DNA from: Branchipolynoe longqiensis
Lineage: Eukaryota; Annelida; Polychaeta; Phyllodocida; Polynoidae
Direction: 5' to 3'
Length of the DNA stretch: 64,000 nucleotides
Assembly (NCBI GenBank): GCA_030323885.1
Contig: JASIRB010003884.1
Location: forward strand, 1 to 64,000
In this document: positions 9,526-19,932 of the stretch, piece by piece
Layout: each line of letters opens with the position of its first letter
Numbering within the stretch: position 1 is the first letter of the stretch
The notes under the pieces: model-generated
Databases searched by the model: none
What the model was told of the DNA's origin: nothing
The model's input: only the letters and a program-made list of their open reading frames with translations
Made by a program: the position numbers and the translations under genes

Positions 9526-10109
9526 CTTTAAGCAGTTTTACTATAGAACAAAGGGGCCAAAAAGGTGCTGATTTTCCCAACTTCAAATCAACATAATTTT
9601 CTTGATATTAACTTTAGAAAAATAATATGGTTACCATGATTAAGTTCCTGTCAAGCTCTTTCCATTGGTATATGTTTCATTGAGATCAAATGCATTCTCA
9701 AAAATGTTCGCACATACCTACTATAAATTCGCCCATGAGTGTGCACTGTCACAAGTCGGTGCCCACCCTAATATGACCTTAGATGTTGCTAGGACATAAA
9801 ACAACAATCAACAACAACAACCCCTACTGCCCCACCTTACTGAATTCTATCCCACCTTACTGCATACTGCATCACGCTACTACAAATGAAACTGAATATG
9901 CAGCTATTATAACATATTTTTTAGAGTAGTGTTTTGAACTTAAGGGTAGTGTTTTGAACTTAATCATAGTGTTTTGAGCGTGGCCACAGTAGTGTTTTGA
10001 ACCTACCTTCAACTAGGTTCAAAACACTACGGTAGTGTTTTGAACCTAGGTTCAAAACACTACCGTAGTGTTTTTGTGGGGTAGTGTTTTGAACTTACTA
10101 CACCGGCAC

Positions 10110-10412
10110 CGCAGCCCCCGCTAGTTCCCCAACCTCGGCTAACGGACGCCCGGAATCCATCAGACAATCGCCACCGGTAAAGTTAAGTTCCAATGCGCCC
10201 TGACCAAAGCACAGCAAACCGACGTAATGCTTAAAATTCAGGAGAGGAGAGGCCTGGAGTAATGGAAAAGCGCTGTAAACAGATGGAAAAACACGCAACA
10301 TGCCAAGGCAAAGCCCCTCCCACCTCCCCCCCCCCCCTCAACACCCCCCACCCCCCAGAGGCAACGGCCGCGCTCACCGCCGTGTATTCGTCCGTCGAAC
10401 GGATTCCTACCA
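10110..10412. other. no gene; C-rich tract
   Basis: There is a run of C with a few T and A at 10319-10353. Open frames here are short and show no domain. Confidence 0.4.
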
Positions 10413-10490
10413 TGATTGTGCACTGTCACAAGTCGGTACCCATCCTGAATTGACCTTAGATGTTGCCAGGACGTGACACTCCAACAACCA
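10413..10490 (+). mobile_element. SINE-A 3' end fragment
   Basis: Contains 'gtgcactgtcacaagtcggt' and 'accttagatgttgccagga' only. Confidence 0.6.
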
Positions 10491-10625
10491 TCCAACAACA
10501 TCGCATATCGCGTAATATGTTATTGTTAGTGGAATTCCGGCTTTAGTACCGTCCAACCAGGATCATCATGGACCGCATCATGCAGCGGTCCGCAACACAG
10601 CAGTGATATTGTTATCGTAATCTAA

Positions 10626-10972
10626 TATAATAGAACACATGGATAGTAATAGAGCATGTGGAGAGGAATAGAGCATGTGGATAGGAATAGAGCATGTGGA
10701 TAGGAATAGAGCATGTGGATAGGAATAGAACACGAGGATAGGAATAGAGCATGGAGATAGGAATAGAGCATGTGGATAGGAATAGAGCATGTGGATAGGA
10801 ATAGAGCATGTGGATAGGAATAGAGCATTTGGATAGGAATAGAGCATGTGGATAGGAATAGAGCATGTGGATAGGAATAGAGCATTTGGATAGGAATAGA
10901 GCATGTGGATAGGAATAGAGCATGTGGATAGGAATAGAGCATGTGGATAGGAATAGAGCACGTGGATAGGTA
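10626..10972 (+). repeat. 19-bp minisatellite (AGAGCATGTGGATAGGAAT)n, about 18 copies
   Basis: Very regular head-to-tail units with single-base variants (catttgg, catgtggag, cacgagg). The minus strand is open in three frames with a Ser/Ile/Pro-type repeat, an effect of the unit composition. Confidence 0.92.
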
Positions 10973-11394
10973 TGGAGGGATGGATGGGGGTGGGGGGGAT
11001 GGTGGCAAGTAAAGCAGGTAGGGTTCAGGATGGCGCTCCCTAGTGGATCGATGTTTGACGGAAGCGAAATGGTCAGCGCTAGTTCCGGATAGCGGGGACT
11101 CATGGAACTACCCAGGTAGTGCGATAATAATATAGGCATATTAAACAAATAATGAAGACATTTATTTAACTTAATTACCAATTGTTCAGTGACACTTAAT
11201 GTGTGTAGTCATTCAATCCGTTGAAGCTAATGAGAATAGAATGCAGGATAGCTGGCGATGATAATGATAAATAAATTGTGACGCGACATAAAAGAAAAGG
11301 TACAACCATCCCATTCTCAGGCCAGCTTCACCAGAAAAAAAACCGACAACGTCTACAATCTGCAGCAACGTTCCCACCTGAAAACTCACCTCCA
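10973..11394. other. no gene seen
   Basis: A short G-rich stretch at 10985-11010, then ordinary sequence. Confidence 0.35.
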
Positions 11395-11772
11395 CCCACA
11401 CCCACACCCCACATCCACACCCCCACCCCACCTACACCAACACACCCACCCAAATCCACACACCTACACCCCACCACCACCCACATCCCACCACCACCCA
11501 TATCCCACCACCACCCGCATCCCACCACCACCCGCATCCCACCCACACCCACACTCACACCCCACCTCCACCCACACCCACACTCACACCCCACCTCCAC
11601 TCACCCTCGCACCCAACCTCAACCCACATGCACACACCACCTCCATCCACACACCCCCGACATCCACGCACACTCACACCTCACCCACACCCACACCCAC
11701 GCCCACACCCACACCCACACCCACACCCACACCCACACCCACACCCACACTCACACCCACACTCACAACCGA
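11395..11772. repeat. CA/CCA-rich minisatellite ending in a pure (CACACC)n block
   Basis: 'cccacac'-type units of variable length, becoming a clean 6-bp repeat at about 11685-11765. C-rich on the plus strand. Confidence 0.85.
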
Positions 11773-12047
11773 CCTCCATGGTGAGGGGTTTTCCTTTGTC
11801 GCTCGCGTGGTATCAGATTTACGGGTGATTTTACGCAAAGGTGCCGAACAGGATATTGCCACACAGGGTTCAGAGTGTGCTCACCTCCAACCATGACTAC
11901 TGTGCTCCCAAACCGCACCTCCCCCTCCCCCTCCCCCCACCATCCCCTCCCGCCACCACCCCCACCCTACACCTCGCCCACAACCCCTAACGTGACACAC
12001 ATGCATTATCGGGTGTCCACTGGATGGAGACCACGGGACCTCCTTGA
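11773..12047. other. no gene seen
   Basis: A short C-rich stretch at 11918-11975; otherwise nothing recognised. Confidence 0.35.
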
Positions 12048-12392
12048 CTAGACGGGATGGCCGAATGAGTTGAGCGTCCGTCTCCCGTTTTGGTAGATCG
12101 TGGGATTCGAACCCACCGGTTTGAACCCTGGTCGAGTCAAACCAATGACTTTAACATTGATACTGGTCGCTTACTAGCCAGGCGTTCGGCATTAGTAGGA
12201 TAGGGCAAGGACTGGTTGGCTCAGTGTCATGATAATGTGACTGAGTGGCATATCAAGTCATGGTGCTGGTGGATTGACATCTCAGTGGGGCAGCACTATA
12301 AAATCGCATTGAGTGCACACTGTCACAACTCGGTACCTGTCCTGATATGACCTTAGATGTTGCTAGGACGTAAAACTCCAATAACCAACCAC
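12048..12392 (+). mobile_element. SINE-A copy, full length (reference copy, subtype 2 head)
   Basis: The head is ACGGGATGGCCGAATGAGT (box A) with GGGATTCGAACCC (box B). The body is 'gagtcaaaccaatgact', 'aggatagggcaaggact', 'aggataatgtgactgagtgg' (here 'catgataatgtgactgag'), 'gtggggcagcactataaa' and 'cactgtcacaactcggtacc'. The tail is 'gttgctaggacgtaaaac'. Pol III boxes with a fixed end and no coding capacity define it as a tRNA-derived SINE, presumably mobilised by a LINE. At about 345 bp it is long for a SINE. Confidence 0.8.
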
Positions 12393-12527
12393 GTGACCTT
12401 CTGGAATAGGACACCCCCCACCAAATAAGGATGGAGAAGGGGCAGGGCCTTAATTGAAAACCCAACTGCTTGTCCTGCCACCAAAACTCTTGCTCATAAA
12501 TCATCACAAATTAGGACACCTTGCGCG

Positions 12528-12850
12528 AGGGCCGAATCGGTAGAGCTCAGGCTTCTCGTGTAGAAGGTCGGGAGTTCCAATCCCAGCCGAGTCAAACCAA
12601 TAACTTATAAAATTGATATGTGTCACTACCTAGCCTGGAACTCGGGATTACTAGGATAGGACAAGGACAGTTTAGCACAGTATCAGGATAATGTGACTGT
12701 GTGGGGAAATCGGGTCACGGTGCTTACAACCTGGGCTTTCAGTGGGGCAGCACTCACTATGAAGTCGTCATGAATGAACAGTCAAAAGTCGATACCCATC
12801 CTAAAATTACATTAGATGTTGCCAGGGTGTGAAAACCCAACAAACAAAAT
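12528..12850 (+). mobile_element. SINE-A copy, full length, subtype 1 head
   Basis: The head 'gggccgaatcggtagagctc' with 'ggtcgggagttccaatccc' shows a damaged box B. The body and the tail 'gatgttgccagggtgtgaaaac' are complete but diverged. Confidence 0.75.
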
Positions 12851-13105
12851 ACATCACAAATCAGTCAATATACACTGTTATCGCGTCTTGCATCGTTTCA
12901 ATCGAATACATTATCAATTGACAGGGAACCTTAGGTTTATAATGAAGCATATTAAATGTCAATTTAATAATTAAAGCAAATCAACAAAGCAATGTAACAT
13001 TTGCAATGATCTAAGGGCAAGACTCCTTCCCCACAGTACGTTAGCTGTCAGCAGATTTCTTTTATAATTAATTGGAGTTGGTGGAAATCGCCTATGAAAT
13101 TGGTT
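12851..13105. other. no gene seen
   Basis: AT-rich spacer without a recognised feature. Confidence 0.35.
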
Positions 13106-13107
13106 TG

Positions 13108-13365
13108 GTTGCTTGCTGGAGTTTTACATCCAGGCAACATTTAAAGTCAAAACAGGACGGGTACCGACTTGTGACAGTGCGCACTCCTGGCGACTTTATA
13201 GTGCTGCCCCAGTAGGAGACCAGACTGCCAGCACCATGACTCGACAGATTATCCTGACACTGACTCAACCAGTCTTTGCCCTATCCTAATAATACCAAGC
13301 GCCTGTCTAGGAAGCGACAAGTATCAATTTGTAAGTCATTGGTTTGACTCAACCAGGTGTAAATT
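13108..13365 (-). mobile_element. SINE-A copy lacking head, minus strand
   Basis: On the minus strand it runs from 'gagtcaaaccaatgacttac' to the tail 'tgttgcctggatgtaaaac'. There is a deletion of about 12 bp at the usual 'gtgactgagtgggatatc' block (13235-13250). Confidence 0.7.
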
Positions 13366-13930
13366 CGTCATCTGGCAGCTGTAGTTGTGTTGGCAGGCTA
13401 TATGAAATCAAGACGGGCAAGGAGAGAAAGGAAGAGTATAAAGAGTGAAAAGTAGAGTGAGAGCTTGCACCCTCAGGTTTATTATTATATAGTGGTACAT
13501 GGATCTGATATGGCATACCACCTGACCATTATCTTCAATCAGCAACAAGCATTTCTAGTTCCACCAATGAACAGTAAGCATTCCTGTATCACCATGGCTA
13601 CTGTGATCTATCCACCACCACCATGCAGGGTGGCTGCTTGGCCTGCACCTGCCTGCTATGTGTGTATGTAGTGATCCATGACTAACAGTTGGGGGGGGGG
13701 GGAGGGTAGTGAGTGGAGCTATTGAGCTCCTTACACACTAACAATAATGCCCCTCTCACACTATCTATTTAATACACAATGACTATTGAATACAAGTAAA
13801 GAGTCACCAGCAACTACATATATACATTCCTGCACCTGGCCCTGTACATCATTTACATTAATATAACATTTGTACTCCTTTATAGACCATTTCACATTCC
13901 CCACCAATGCGTTTTATCGGAATATTTTAC
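13366..13930. other. no gene; poly-G run
   Basis: A run of twelve G lies at 13690-13701. The plus-strand frame at 13465-13671 shows no domain. Confidence 0.35.
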
Positions 13931-13932
13931 AC

Positions 13933-14005
13933 AGGGTTTGAACCCACGATCTACAAAAACGGGAGAGAGACACTCAACTCATTTGGTCATCCCGTCTGGT
14001 CCTAT
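13933..14005 (-). mobile_element. SINE-A head fragment, minus strand
   Basis: Reverse complement gives 'gacgggatgaccaaatgagt' and 'gatcgtgggttcaaaccct', the subtype 2 head alone. Confidence 0.55.
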
Positions 14006-14690
14006 TAAATTGGGAGTGGAGCAGCTGGTACTGAGTGGGAGAAGTTAATGCTTCATCGCTTTGATGTCATATTAACTGCTAAAAGCATTTAATTGGTGAC
14101 AGGAGCCAGAAGGCCAGATGGCCAGATGGCAAGACCCGGGTCCCTGAGACAGTGTCTATAGATAGGCAGTTTTTCCTCCCTCATATGAACCAACAAACAG
14201 GCAACACTAAAGTCTTAACTCTACCTTTATTATTTAGTTTTTTTTTCCTTTTCACAATTTAACAAGGTTCTAAATATATCCTTCTGTGGTTTTATCAGTG
14301 TTCCTTGCACAGACTCGAATGGATTAATAAGGGTCCTAGAGCATTAGAATTGATCGCTGATTGATGATAGATAAATGCCATGTGGTCAGGAAGGGCCATA
14401 TGCACAGGTTAGTGGAATTTATTCTGTCCATTTTATTAATCACATTTATATATTTACATTGAAATTTACACACAAATCTGAAATGGTCAGATTAGTGGCG
14501 AATGAGAGCGAACATGATCTCAGATGGAATTTTCACATGGTTATTGGATTTGACTTTATATATTTCCCAAGTTAACCCTTTAAAAAGTAAAAGGTACTTC
14601 AATCTGAATGAAAGTAGATTATAACGACACAACTAATATATCTATATACATTTTTTTCTTTTTTTTCCTTCTTTTTTTCCTTTTTAAATA
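14006..14690. other. no gene; T-rich low complexity at its end
   Basis: Poly-T/CT stretches at 14650-14703. The plus-strand frame at 14375-14575 has no recognisable domain. Confidence 0.35.
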
Positions 14691-14696
14691 ATTTTT

Positions 14697-14740
14697 TTTT
14701 TTTTATTGAGGCTGTATTTATTCTGTCCATATACATTATT
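14697..14740 (-). mobile_element. LINE-P extreme 3' end, minus strand
   Basis: The reverse complement reads 'atggacagaataaatacagc' followed by 'ctcaataaaa' and a long A run, matching the ends at 4180 and 58823. Only about 40 bp remain. Confidence 0.55.
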
Positions 14741-14969
14741 TGGCAGATATTCAAAGTCATCACACTAGGCAACTTTAATGGTTTGTGACTCCTTCTCAAT
14801 GCAGACTAGTACTCTCGTCCCCCTGAAATAGTAAGTATCTTAAGTGTATTACAATTTACATCTATAAGTTGCTTACTGTTTACAATGGGGAGCTTTCATG
14901 AGCCATTTCTCTCGCTATGCACTTGGTGGCAGCACCCGTTCCCGGTCCAAGTCGACCATCATGGTTGGA

Positions 14970-16255
14970 TAGAAAGGTGTAGGTGTGTGTGTCTGTTGGT
15001 GGTGTAGGTGTGTTGTGGTGGTGGTAGTATGTGGAGGGGGTTTAGGGGTGTGGTGGGGGTGTAGGTATGTGTGTGGTGGGGGTGTAGGTGTGTGTTGGGT
15101 GTGTGTGGTGGAGGGTCTGTAGGGGTTTTGTGGGGGAGTGTATTAGTAGGCGTTGTGGTGAGGGTTTAGGGTGTGGTGGGGGTGTAAAGTGTGTGGTGGG
15201 GTTGTAGGTGTGTGGTAGTGTGTGGTGTGTGCGTTGTTTGTTGGTGTGTGGGAGGGCTTATGGTGTGGTGGGTGTTTATGATGTGGTGGGGGTGGGTTTT
15301 TGTAGGTGTGTTGTTTGTTGTGGGGGGTGTTGGGTGTTTGTGTGTAGTGGGGGTATAGATGTGGGTGGGGTTTTTGGGGTGTGGTGGGTGGTGTAGGCAT
15401 GTGGTGGGGGGTTGTAGGTGTATGTGGTGGGGTGTAGGTGTGTGGGGGAGGCTTTTTTGGTTGTAGGTGGGGTTAGGGATGATGGTGGGGGTGTAGGTGT
15501 TGTGGTGGGGGGTGTAGGCATGTGGGGAGGGTTTAGGGGGTGTGTGTGGTGGTGGTGTAGGTGTGTGGTGGGGGTGTAGGTGTGTGGTGGGCGTGTAGGT
15601 GTGTGGGGAGGGCTTATGGTGTGGTGGGGGTTTATGGATGTGGTGGGGGTGTAGGTGTGTAGTGGGGGTGTAGGCATGTGGGGAGGGTTTAGGGGTGTGG
15701 TGGTGGTGTAGGTGTGTGGTGGGGGTGTAGGTATGTGGTGGGGGTGTAGGTGTGTGGTGTGTGTGTGGTGTAGGTGTGTGGTGGTGGTGTGTGGAGGGGA
15801 GTGTAGGTCTGCATGATTGAGGTGTAGGTGTGTGTGGTGAGGGTGTAGGTGTGTGTGGTGAAGTTGTAGGTGTGTGTGTGGTGGTGCAGGTGTGGTCTGT
15901 GTGTGGTGAGGGTGAAGGTGTGTGTAGTGGATGTAAGCGTGTTGTGGCGGTTTAGGTGTATGGTGGGGGTGTAAGGGGTACTGGGGTATAGGTGTGTCAT
16001 GGGATGTAGGGGGTATAGGTGTGTGTGGTGGGGTGTGTGGTGGGGGTTTTTTTGGTTGTGGTTGTGTGGGGTGGGGGGTTGTGTAGTTGTGTGGTGGGGG
16101 TGTAAGTGTGTGATGGGGCTTTAGGTGTGTGGTGGGGGTGTAAGGGGTACCGGCGGTATAGGTGTGTCATGAGGTGTAGGGGGTGATTGGGTGTGTGGTG
16201 GGGGTTTAGGGCTGTGATGGGGGTGTAGGTGTGTGGTGGGGGTTTAGGGATGCTG
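14970..16255. repeat. GT-rich minisatellite, G-rich strand on plus (GTGTGGTGGGGGTGTAG-type)
   Basis: About 1.3 kb of imperfect units of 15-20 bp built from 'gtgtgtggtgggggtgtaggt' variants in pieces. The array is one-stranded in base bias. Long open frames in it reflect the lack of stop triplets only. Confidence 0.88.
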
Positions 16256-16284
16256 AATATTGTGAGGTGCTGAGCTGCAAGACA

Positions 16285-16405
16285 CCCCTACACCTCCACC
16301 ACAAACCACCTACACCTCCACCACAAACCACCTACACCCCCACCACACACACCATCAACACCCACCCCACACACATACACCCCCACCACATCCCTAAGCC
16401 CCCAC
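16285..16405. repeat. Same minisatellite in inverted orientation (C-rich on plus)
   Basis: After a ~30-bp non-repeat spacer (16256-16284) the unit reappears as 'cacccctacacctccaccac', the complement of the previous array. It is interrupted at 16405 by the Ty3/gypsy insertion and resumes at 21268. Confidence 0.85.
16401..16405. repeat. Left target-site duplication CCCAC of the 4.9-kb Ty3/gypsy
   Basis: CCCAC here and at 21268-21272 directly flank the two LTRs. Five bp is usual for Ty3/gypsy integrase, although the surrounding CCAC-rich repeat makes a chance match possible. Confidence 0.7.
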
Positions 16406-16539
16406 AGTAATATATGTAATGTACAAACGCCCTGTCATAAAATTGTATGACGTCGCTACGACGTATGACGTCACTACGAAGGAGAACCAATAAACTCAGT
16501 TACGTTACAAGAACTCACGGTGTTAAGACGTCCTTTACA
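16406..16539 (+). repeat. 5' LTR (134 bp)
   Basis: It matches 21134-21267 at about 129 of 134 positions. It ends in CTTTACA. Its first base is A where the 3' copy has the canonical T of TG, so the terminal dinucleotide is mutated. It contains CCAATAAA near 16488, a possible poly(A) signal, and a near-palindromic GACGTCGCTACGACGTATGACGTC block. Confidence 0.88.
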
Positions 16540-16552
16540 TGGTGTCAGATAT
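16540..16552 (+). other. Primer binding site
   Basis: TGGTGTCAGATAT begins directly after the LTR. TGGTGTCAG is the kind of complement expected for a tRNA-Leu 3' end in metazoan gypsy elements. The primer assignment is inference from memory. Confidence 0.6.
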
Positions 16553-16570
16553 TGCGGGTATTCGACTGTA

Positions 16571-17950
16571 ATGGCCCTACACGGATTAAAACCCCCAGGA
16601 CCATTAATTTTAGATGAACACATGGCAATAAGTTGGAGATCGTGGCTTCACTCCTACGAGATATGCGCCACAGCTGCCGGAGTATCATCAAAAATGGAGA
16701 AGGTACAATGTTGTGTCTTTTTACATGTCGCTGGAGTGGACGCTCAGAAAATACACCAAACATTTGAAATTGTAAATGCGGATAAAGACAAAATAGCACC
16801 GTTAATTGCCGCATTTCCACATTACTGTGAAGATAAAACGAATATAACAGTCGTAAGATATGAATTCAACACATTTAACCAAACAAGTGAAAATATGGAC
16901 ACATATATACGAGAGTTAAAGCACCGAATACAGTTCTGCTGTTATGAGACGCTAGAGGCTTCTCTATTGTGCGATCATCTCGTGTGCGGAGATAAAGACA
17001 ATGACCTGAGGAACAAACTATTACAATCGCCTAAATTATCATTGGAGACATGCATTCAATTGTGTCGATTGAGTGAAAATACAGCGGCGCAAGTGACGAA
17101 TAATGTCGAAAGTCAAATTGATGCTGTTGATTCTCATTACGTCAAGCATGAGGGACCAGTGCAACGAACGTTGCCATGGGTACCGCGGACAACAACTCGG
17201 TATCAACAACATCCCCAGCGGTCACAACAGCCCACTACAAGATGTGATCGTTGTGGTTATCATCATACAAGAGGGAGCTGTCCTGCAAAAGGCAAAGAAT
17301 GCGCGGGATGTCACAGAATCGGCCACTTCATCAAGGTATGCCGTCAACAAAAGAGACAACAACAAAACGTGCCAGTGTATGGAATTGATGTTACTCCGGA
17401 TCATACGTTTGACAGTGAGGATCGACATGTGCAACAACAGATGGATGATGGGGAGTACAATTTATTTGTGGGTACCATCTACGACAATGACGCGCATCAC
17501 AATGATCTATGGTATGAGACAGTCGTCGTCGATGGCCAAAATGTGTCTTTTAAACTAGACACTGGGTCTGAGGCAAATATTTTGCCTCTCAGTGTCTACG
17601 AGTCAATCCAGGGTGCTGCCTTGGAAACGTCAAAATGTCAACTAATTACATACGGAAGCCACAAAATCAAGCCTGTTGGAACGACAACACTAACTATCAA
17701 CAACATCAAGACGAAATTTCAAGTCACCGATGTTGGATGTGCGATACTAGGAAAGCAGGCTTGTGTCAAATTAGGACTGCTAGCACGAATTGACACAATA
17801 AACACTGATCCTGAAGTTGAAGATGCAAAGAACATGGTAAAGAAATATTCTGATGTATTTGAGGGTTTGGGTTTAATAAAGTCAAATGCAAAAATATATG
17901 TTAATGAAAATATACAACCGGTTATTGACCCACCTAGCAGAGTACGTTAG
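16571..17950 (+). CDS. gag-pro: Gag-protease polyprotein of the Ty3/gypsy element
   Basis: The first ATG after the primer site is at 16571, giving 459 residues up to TAG 17948-17950; the frame is open further upstream only into the LTR. Residues ~15-190 form the capsid-like region. Two zinc knuckles follow at ~225-257 (CDRCGYHHTRGSC, then CAGCHRIGHFIKVC, a CX2CX4HX4C motif), which bind the RNA genome. The retropepsin site is LDTGSEAN with its Asp near residue 330. The C-terminal segment leads toward RT but stops just before it. Gag and protease share one frame, as in K02A2.6-type elements. The TAG comes from a frame change near 17945, since RT sequence continues at once in another frame. Confidence 0.88.
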   Translation: MALHGLKPPGPLILDEHMAISWRSWLHSYEICATAAGVSSKMEKVQCCVFLHVAGVDAQKIHQTFEIVNADKDKIAPLIAAFPHYCEDKTNITVVRYEFNTFNQTSENMDTYIRELKHRIQFCCYETLEASLLCDHLVCGDKDNDLRNKLLQSPKLSLETCIQLCRLSENTAAQVTNNVESQIDAVDSHYVKHEGPVQRTLPWVPRTTTRYQQHPQRSQQPTTRCDRCGYHHTRGSCPAKGKECAGCHRIGHFIKVCRQQKRQQQNVPVYGIDVTPDHTFDSEDRHVQQQMDDGEYNLFVGTIYDNDAHHNDLWYETVVVDGQNVSFKLDTGSEANILPLSVYESIQGAALETSKCQLITYGSHKIKPVGTTTLTINNIKTKFQVTDVGCAILGKQACVKLGLLARIDTINTDPEVEDAKNMVKKYSDVFEGLGLIKSNAKIYVNENIQPVIDPPSRVR

Positions 17951-19932
17951 CAATAACTGAGGAAGTACAAACAGAGTTAGACCGTATGGTAACTTTAGGT
18001 ATAATAGTAAAACAAGAGGACCCAACTCCTTGGGTCAGTTCTATAACAATTGTACGAAAACCGGGTAAAATCAGAATTTGCCTAGATCCTACCAAACTAA
18101 ATCAAGCTATTTTGAGGGGACCATACCCAGTACGAACAGTTGAGGAAGTTGTCGCAAACATACATGGTGCTAATTACTTTTCTGTATTAGATGCAAATAG
18201 CGGGTTTTGGCAAATCCAGTTAGACGACCCCAGTTCACTATTATGTACATTTAACACACCGTGGGGACGATTTAGATACACACGTCTACCATTCGGTATC
18301 AAAACGGCTGGCGATATATTCATTCAGGAAATGAATACTATATTATCCGGGTTGCCTGGTGTTCACGTAATTTCGGATGACATTTTGGTACATGGAGTCA
18401 CAGTACAAGAGCATAATATGCGTCTAGAGTCTGTCTTAAAATGTGCTCGTGAGGTTAACCTCAAATTAAACCCTAAAAAGTCGAAAATTTGTAAAACAAG
18501 CGTAAATTACGTAGGACATTTAATCACATCAAAAGGGCTTCAACCAAACACAGACAGGATCCAAGCTATCATTGACATGCCAGTACCGACAGATAAAGCT
18601 GCGATCCAGCGGTTTTTAGGGATGGTTGGTTATGTCAGCAAATTCATTCCGAATATGGCACATATTAGTAAACCATTGAGAACTGTTATTCAAAAGAATA
18701 TTGCATGGCACTGGGATTCGGAACAAGATAAAGCTTTTATGGAATTGAAGGACCTATTGACTACTGCACCTGTATTGCAGTATTTTAATAAACATGAACA
18801 GATTGTTATCCAAGTAGATGCATCGAAATATGGGTTGGGCGCAACATTATTCCAAGGTGATAAGCCTGTGGCCATGGCATCAAAAGCACTGGATAAAGCC
18901 CAGATCAGTTATGCAGTAATCGAAAAAGAACTACTGGCCATATGTTTCGGTTGCCGAAAATTTCATAATTACATTTATGGTAATGAAGTTATTGTACACG
19001 CAGATCACAAACCACTAGTATCCATAATGATGAAACCCATTCATCAGTTGTCTGCAAGAATGCAGAGAATGAGAATGAGATTACAAAATTACAACATACA
19101 CGTAACATATTTAAAGGGGTCAAACTTATTCTTTGCAGATACACTTTCACGAGCTCACACTGCAGACATAACCCCAAACGACCTCTACGACCAAGACTCC
19201 TCGGTGGCTTCGATCAGTCTGAGTACAGATATTTTCCAAAGGATACAAACAGATACAAATTTGGATAAAACGTTACAGGGTGTAAAAGAATTAACATTGC
19301 ATGGGTCGCCATCAAACAACAACAATCTCGACCCTTCTGTTAAACCGTATTTTACGTTCCGGCATGATATCACATGGTTTGATAATGTATTGTTAAAGGG
19401 AGAACAGATAATAATACCAAAGTCGATGCATCACGAAATATTAAATAAATTGCATGAATCCCACTTAGGGATTATGAAATGTAAGCAGTTGGCTTGGGAC
19501 ACAGTGTTTTGGCCTGGTTTAAACAAGCAAATTGAAGACCAGGTATCCAGGTGCCATGTTTGTCAAGTTTTTAGAAATGAACAAGCTAAGGAACCATTGT
19601 TGAGTCATTCTCTAATTGACATACCATTCTATAAAGTAGGTATTGACTTATTCCATGTGAATGGTTTAAATTATATTATAATTGTAGATTACTATTCCAA
19701 ATTTCCTGAAGTTATGGAACTAATGTCAACTACGAGTAAGGCAGTTATTGTTGCATTGAAGCAAACTTTTGCGCGATATGGTATACCCCGGTTTGTCATC
19801 TCGGACAATGGTCCACAATTTTCAAGTACAGAATTTAATACATTTTCTTCCGAATATGGTTTTAAATGCCTGTTCACGAACCCATGCATGCCCAAAGCAA
19901 TGGGCAAGTCAAATGTTATGTTCAAACTATGA
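17951..19932 (+). CDS. pol: Reverse transcriptase-RNase H-integrase (broken) of the Ty3/gypsy element
   Basis: The first ATG is at 17986, but homology begins at about 17951 in this frame, consistent with a lost fusion to gag-pro. RT: LDANSGFWQIQ, LPFGIKTAGDIF and SDDILVHG (the Asp pair at residues ~131-132 from 17986). RNase H: QVDASKYGLGATLF, EKELLAICFG and HADHKPL. Integrase: an H-H-C-C zinc module ending RCHVCQVF, first Asp in VGIDLFHV, second Asp in SDNGPQF (residue ~607). The frame is lost near 19890, before the third catalytic residue, and it ends in an artificial tail at 19932. It would copy and insert the element if intact; it cannot do so here. Confidence 0.88.

Larger units (their letters stand above)
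8851..10109. mobile_element. Foldback-type non-autonomous element with clustered subterminal repeats
   Basis: The left end reads GCCGGTGTAG-nnn-GTTCAAAACACTACCCC from 8853. The right end (10107 backwards) reads the same with a different nnn, giving a ~30-bp terminal inverted repeat. Inside, 8865-9025 holds about seven forward copies of GTTCAAAACACTAC, and 9930-10096 holds the same motif mostly as its complement; some pairs form perfect palindromes around CCGTAGTG. The ~0.9 kb interior has a 77-codon open frame (9067-9300, plus) that I do not recognise. Subterminal motif clusters are where hAT-like and other transposases often bind, but no transposase is present. Confidence 0.65.

Noticed and set aside
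14970..16255. Telomeric or subtelomeric repeat
   Set aside because: The G-rich units are irregular (15-20 bp) and lack the TTAGGG motif expected at metazoan telomeres.
18361..18390. Inactivated RT because ISDD replaces YxDD
   Set aside because: The two catalytic Asp residues are intact and a non-Tyr first position occurs in K02A2.6-like metazoan gypsy elements, so this alone is not a defect.
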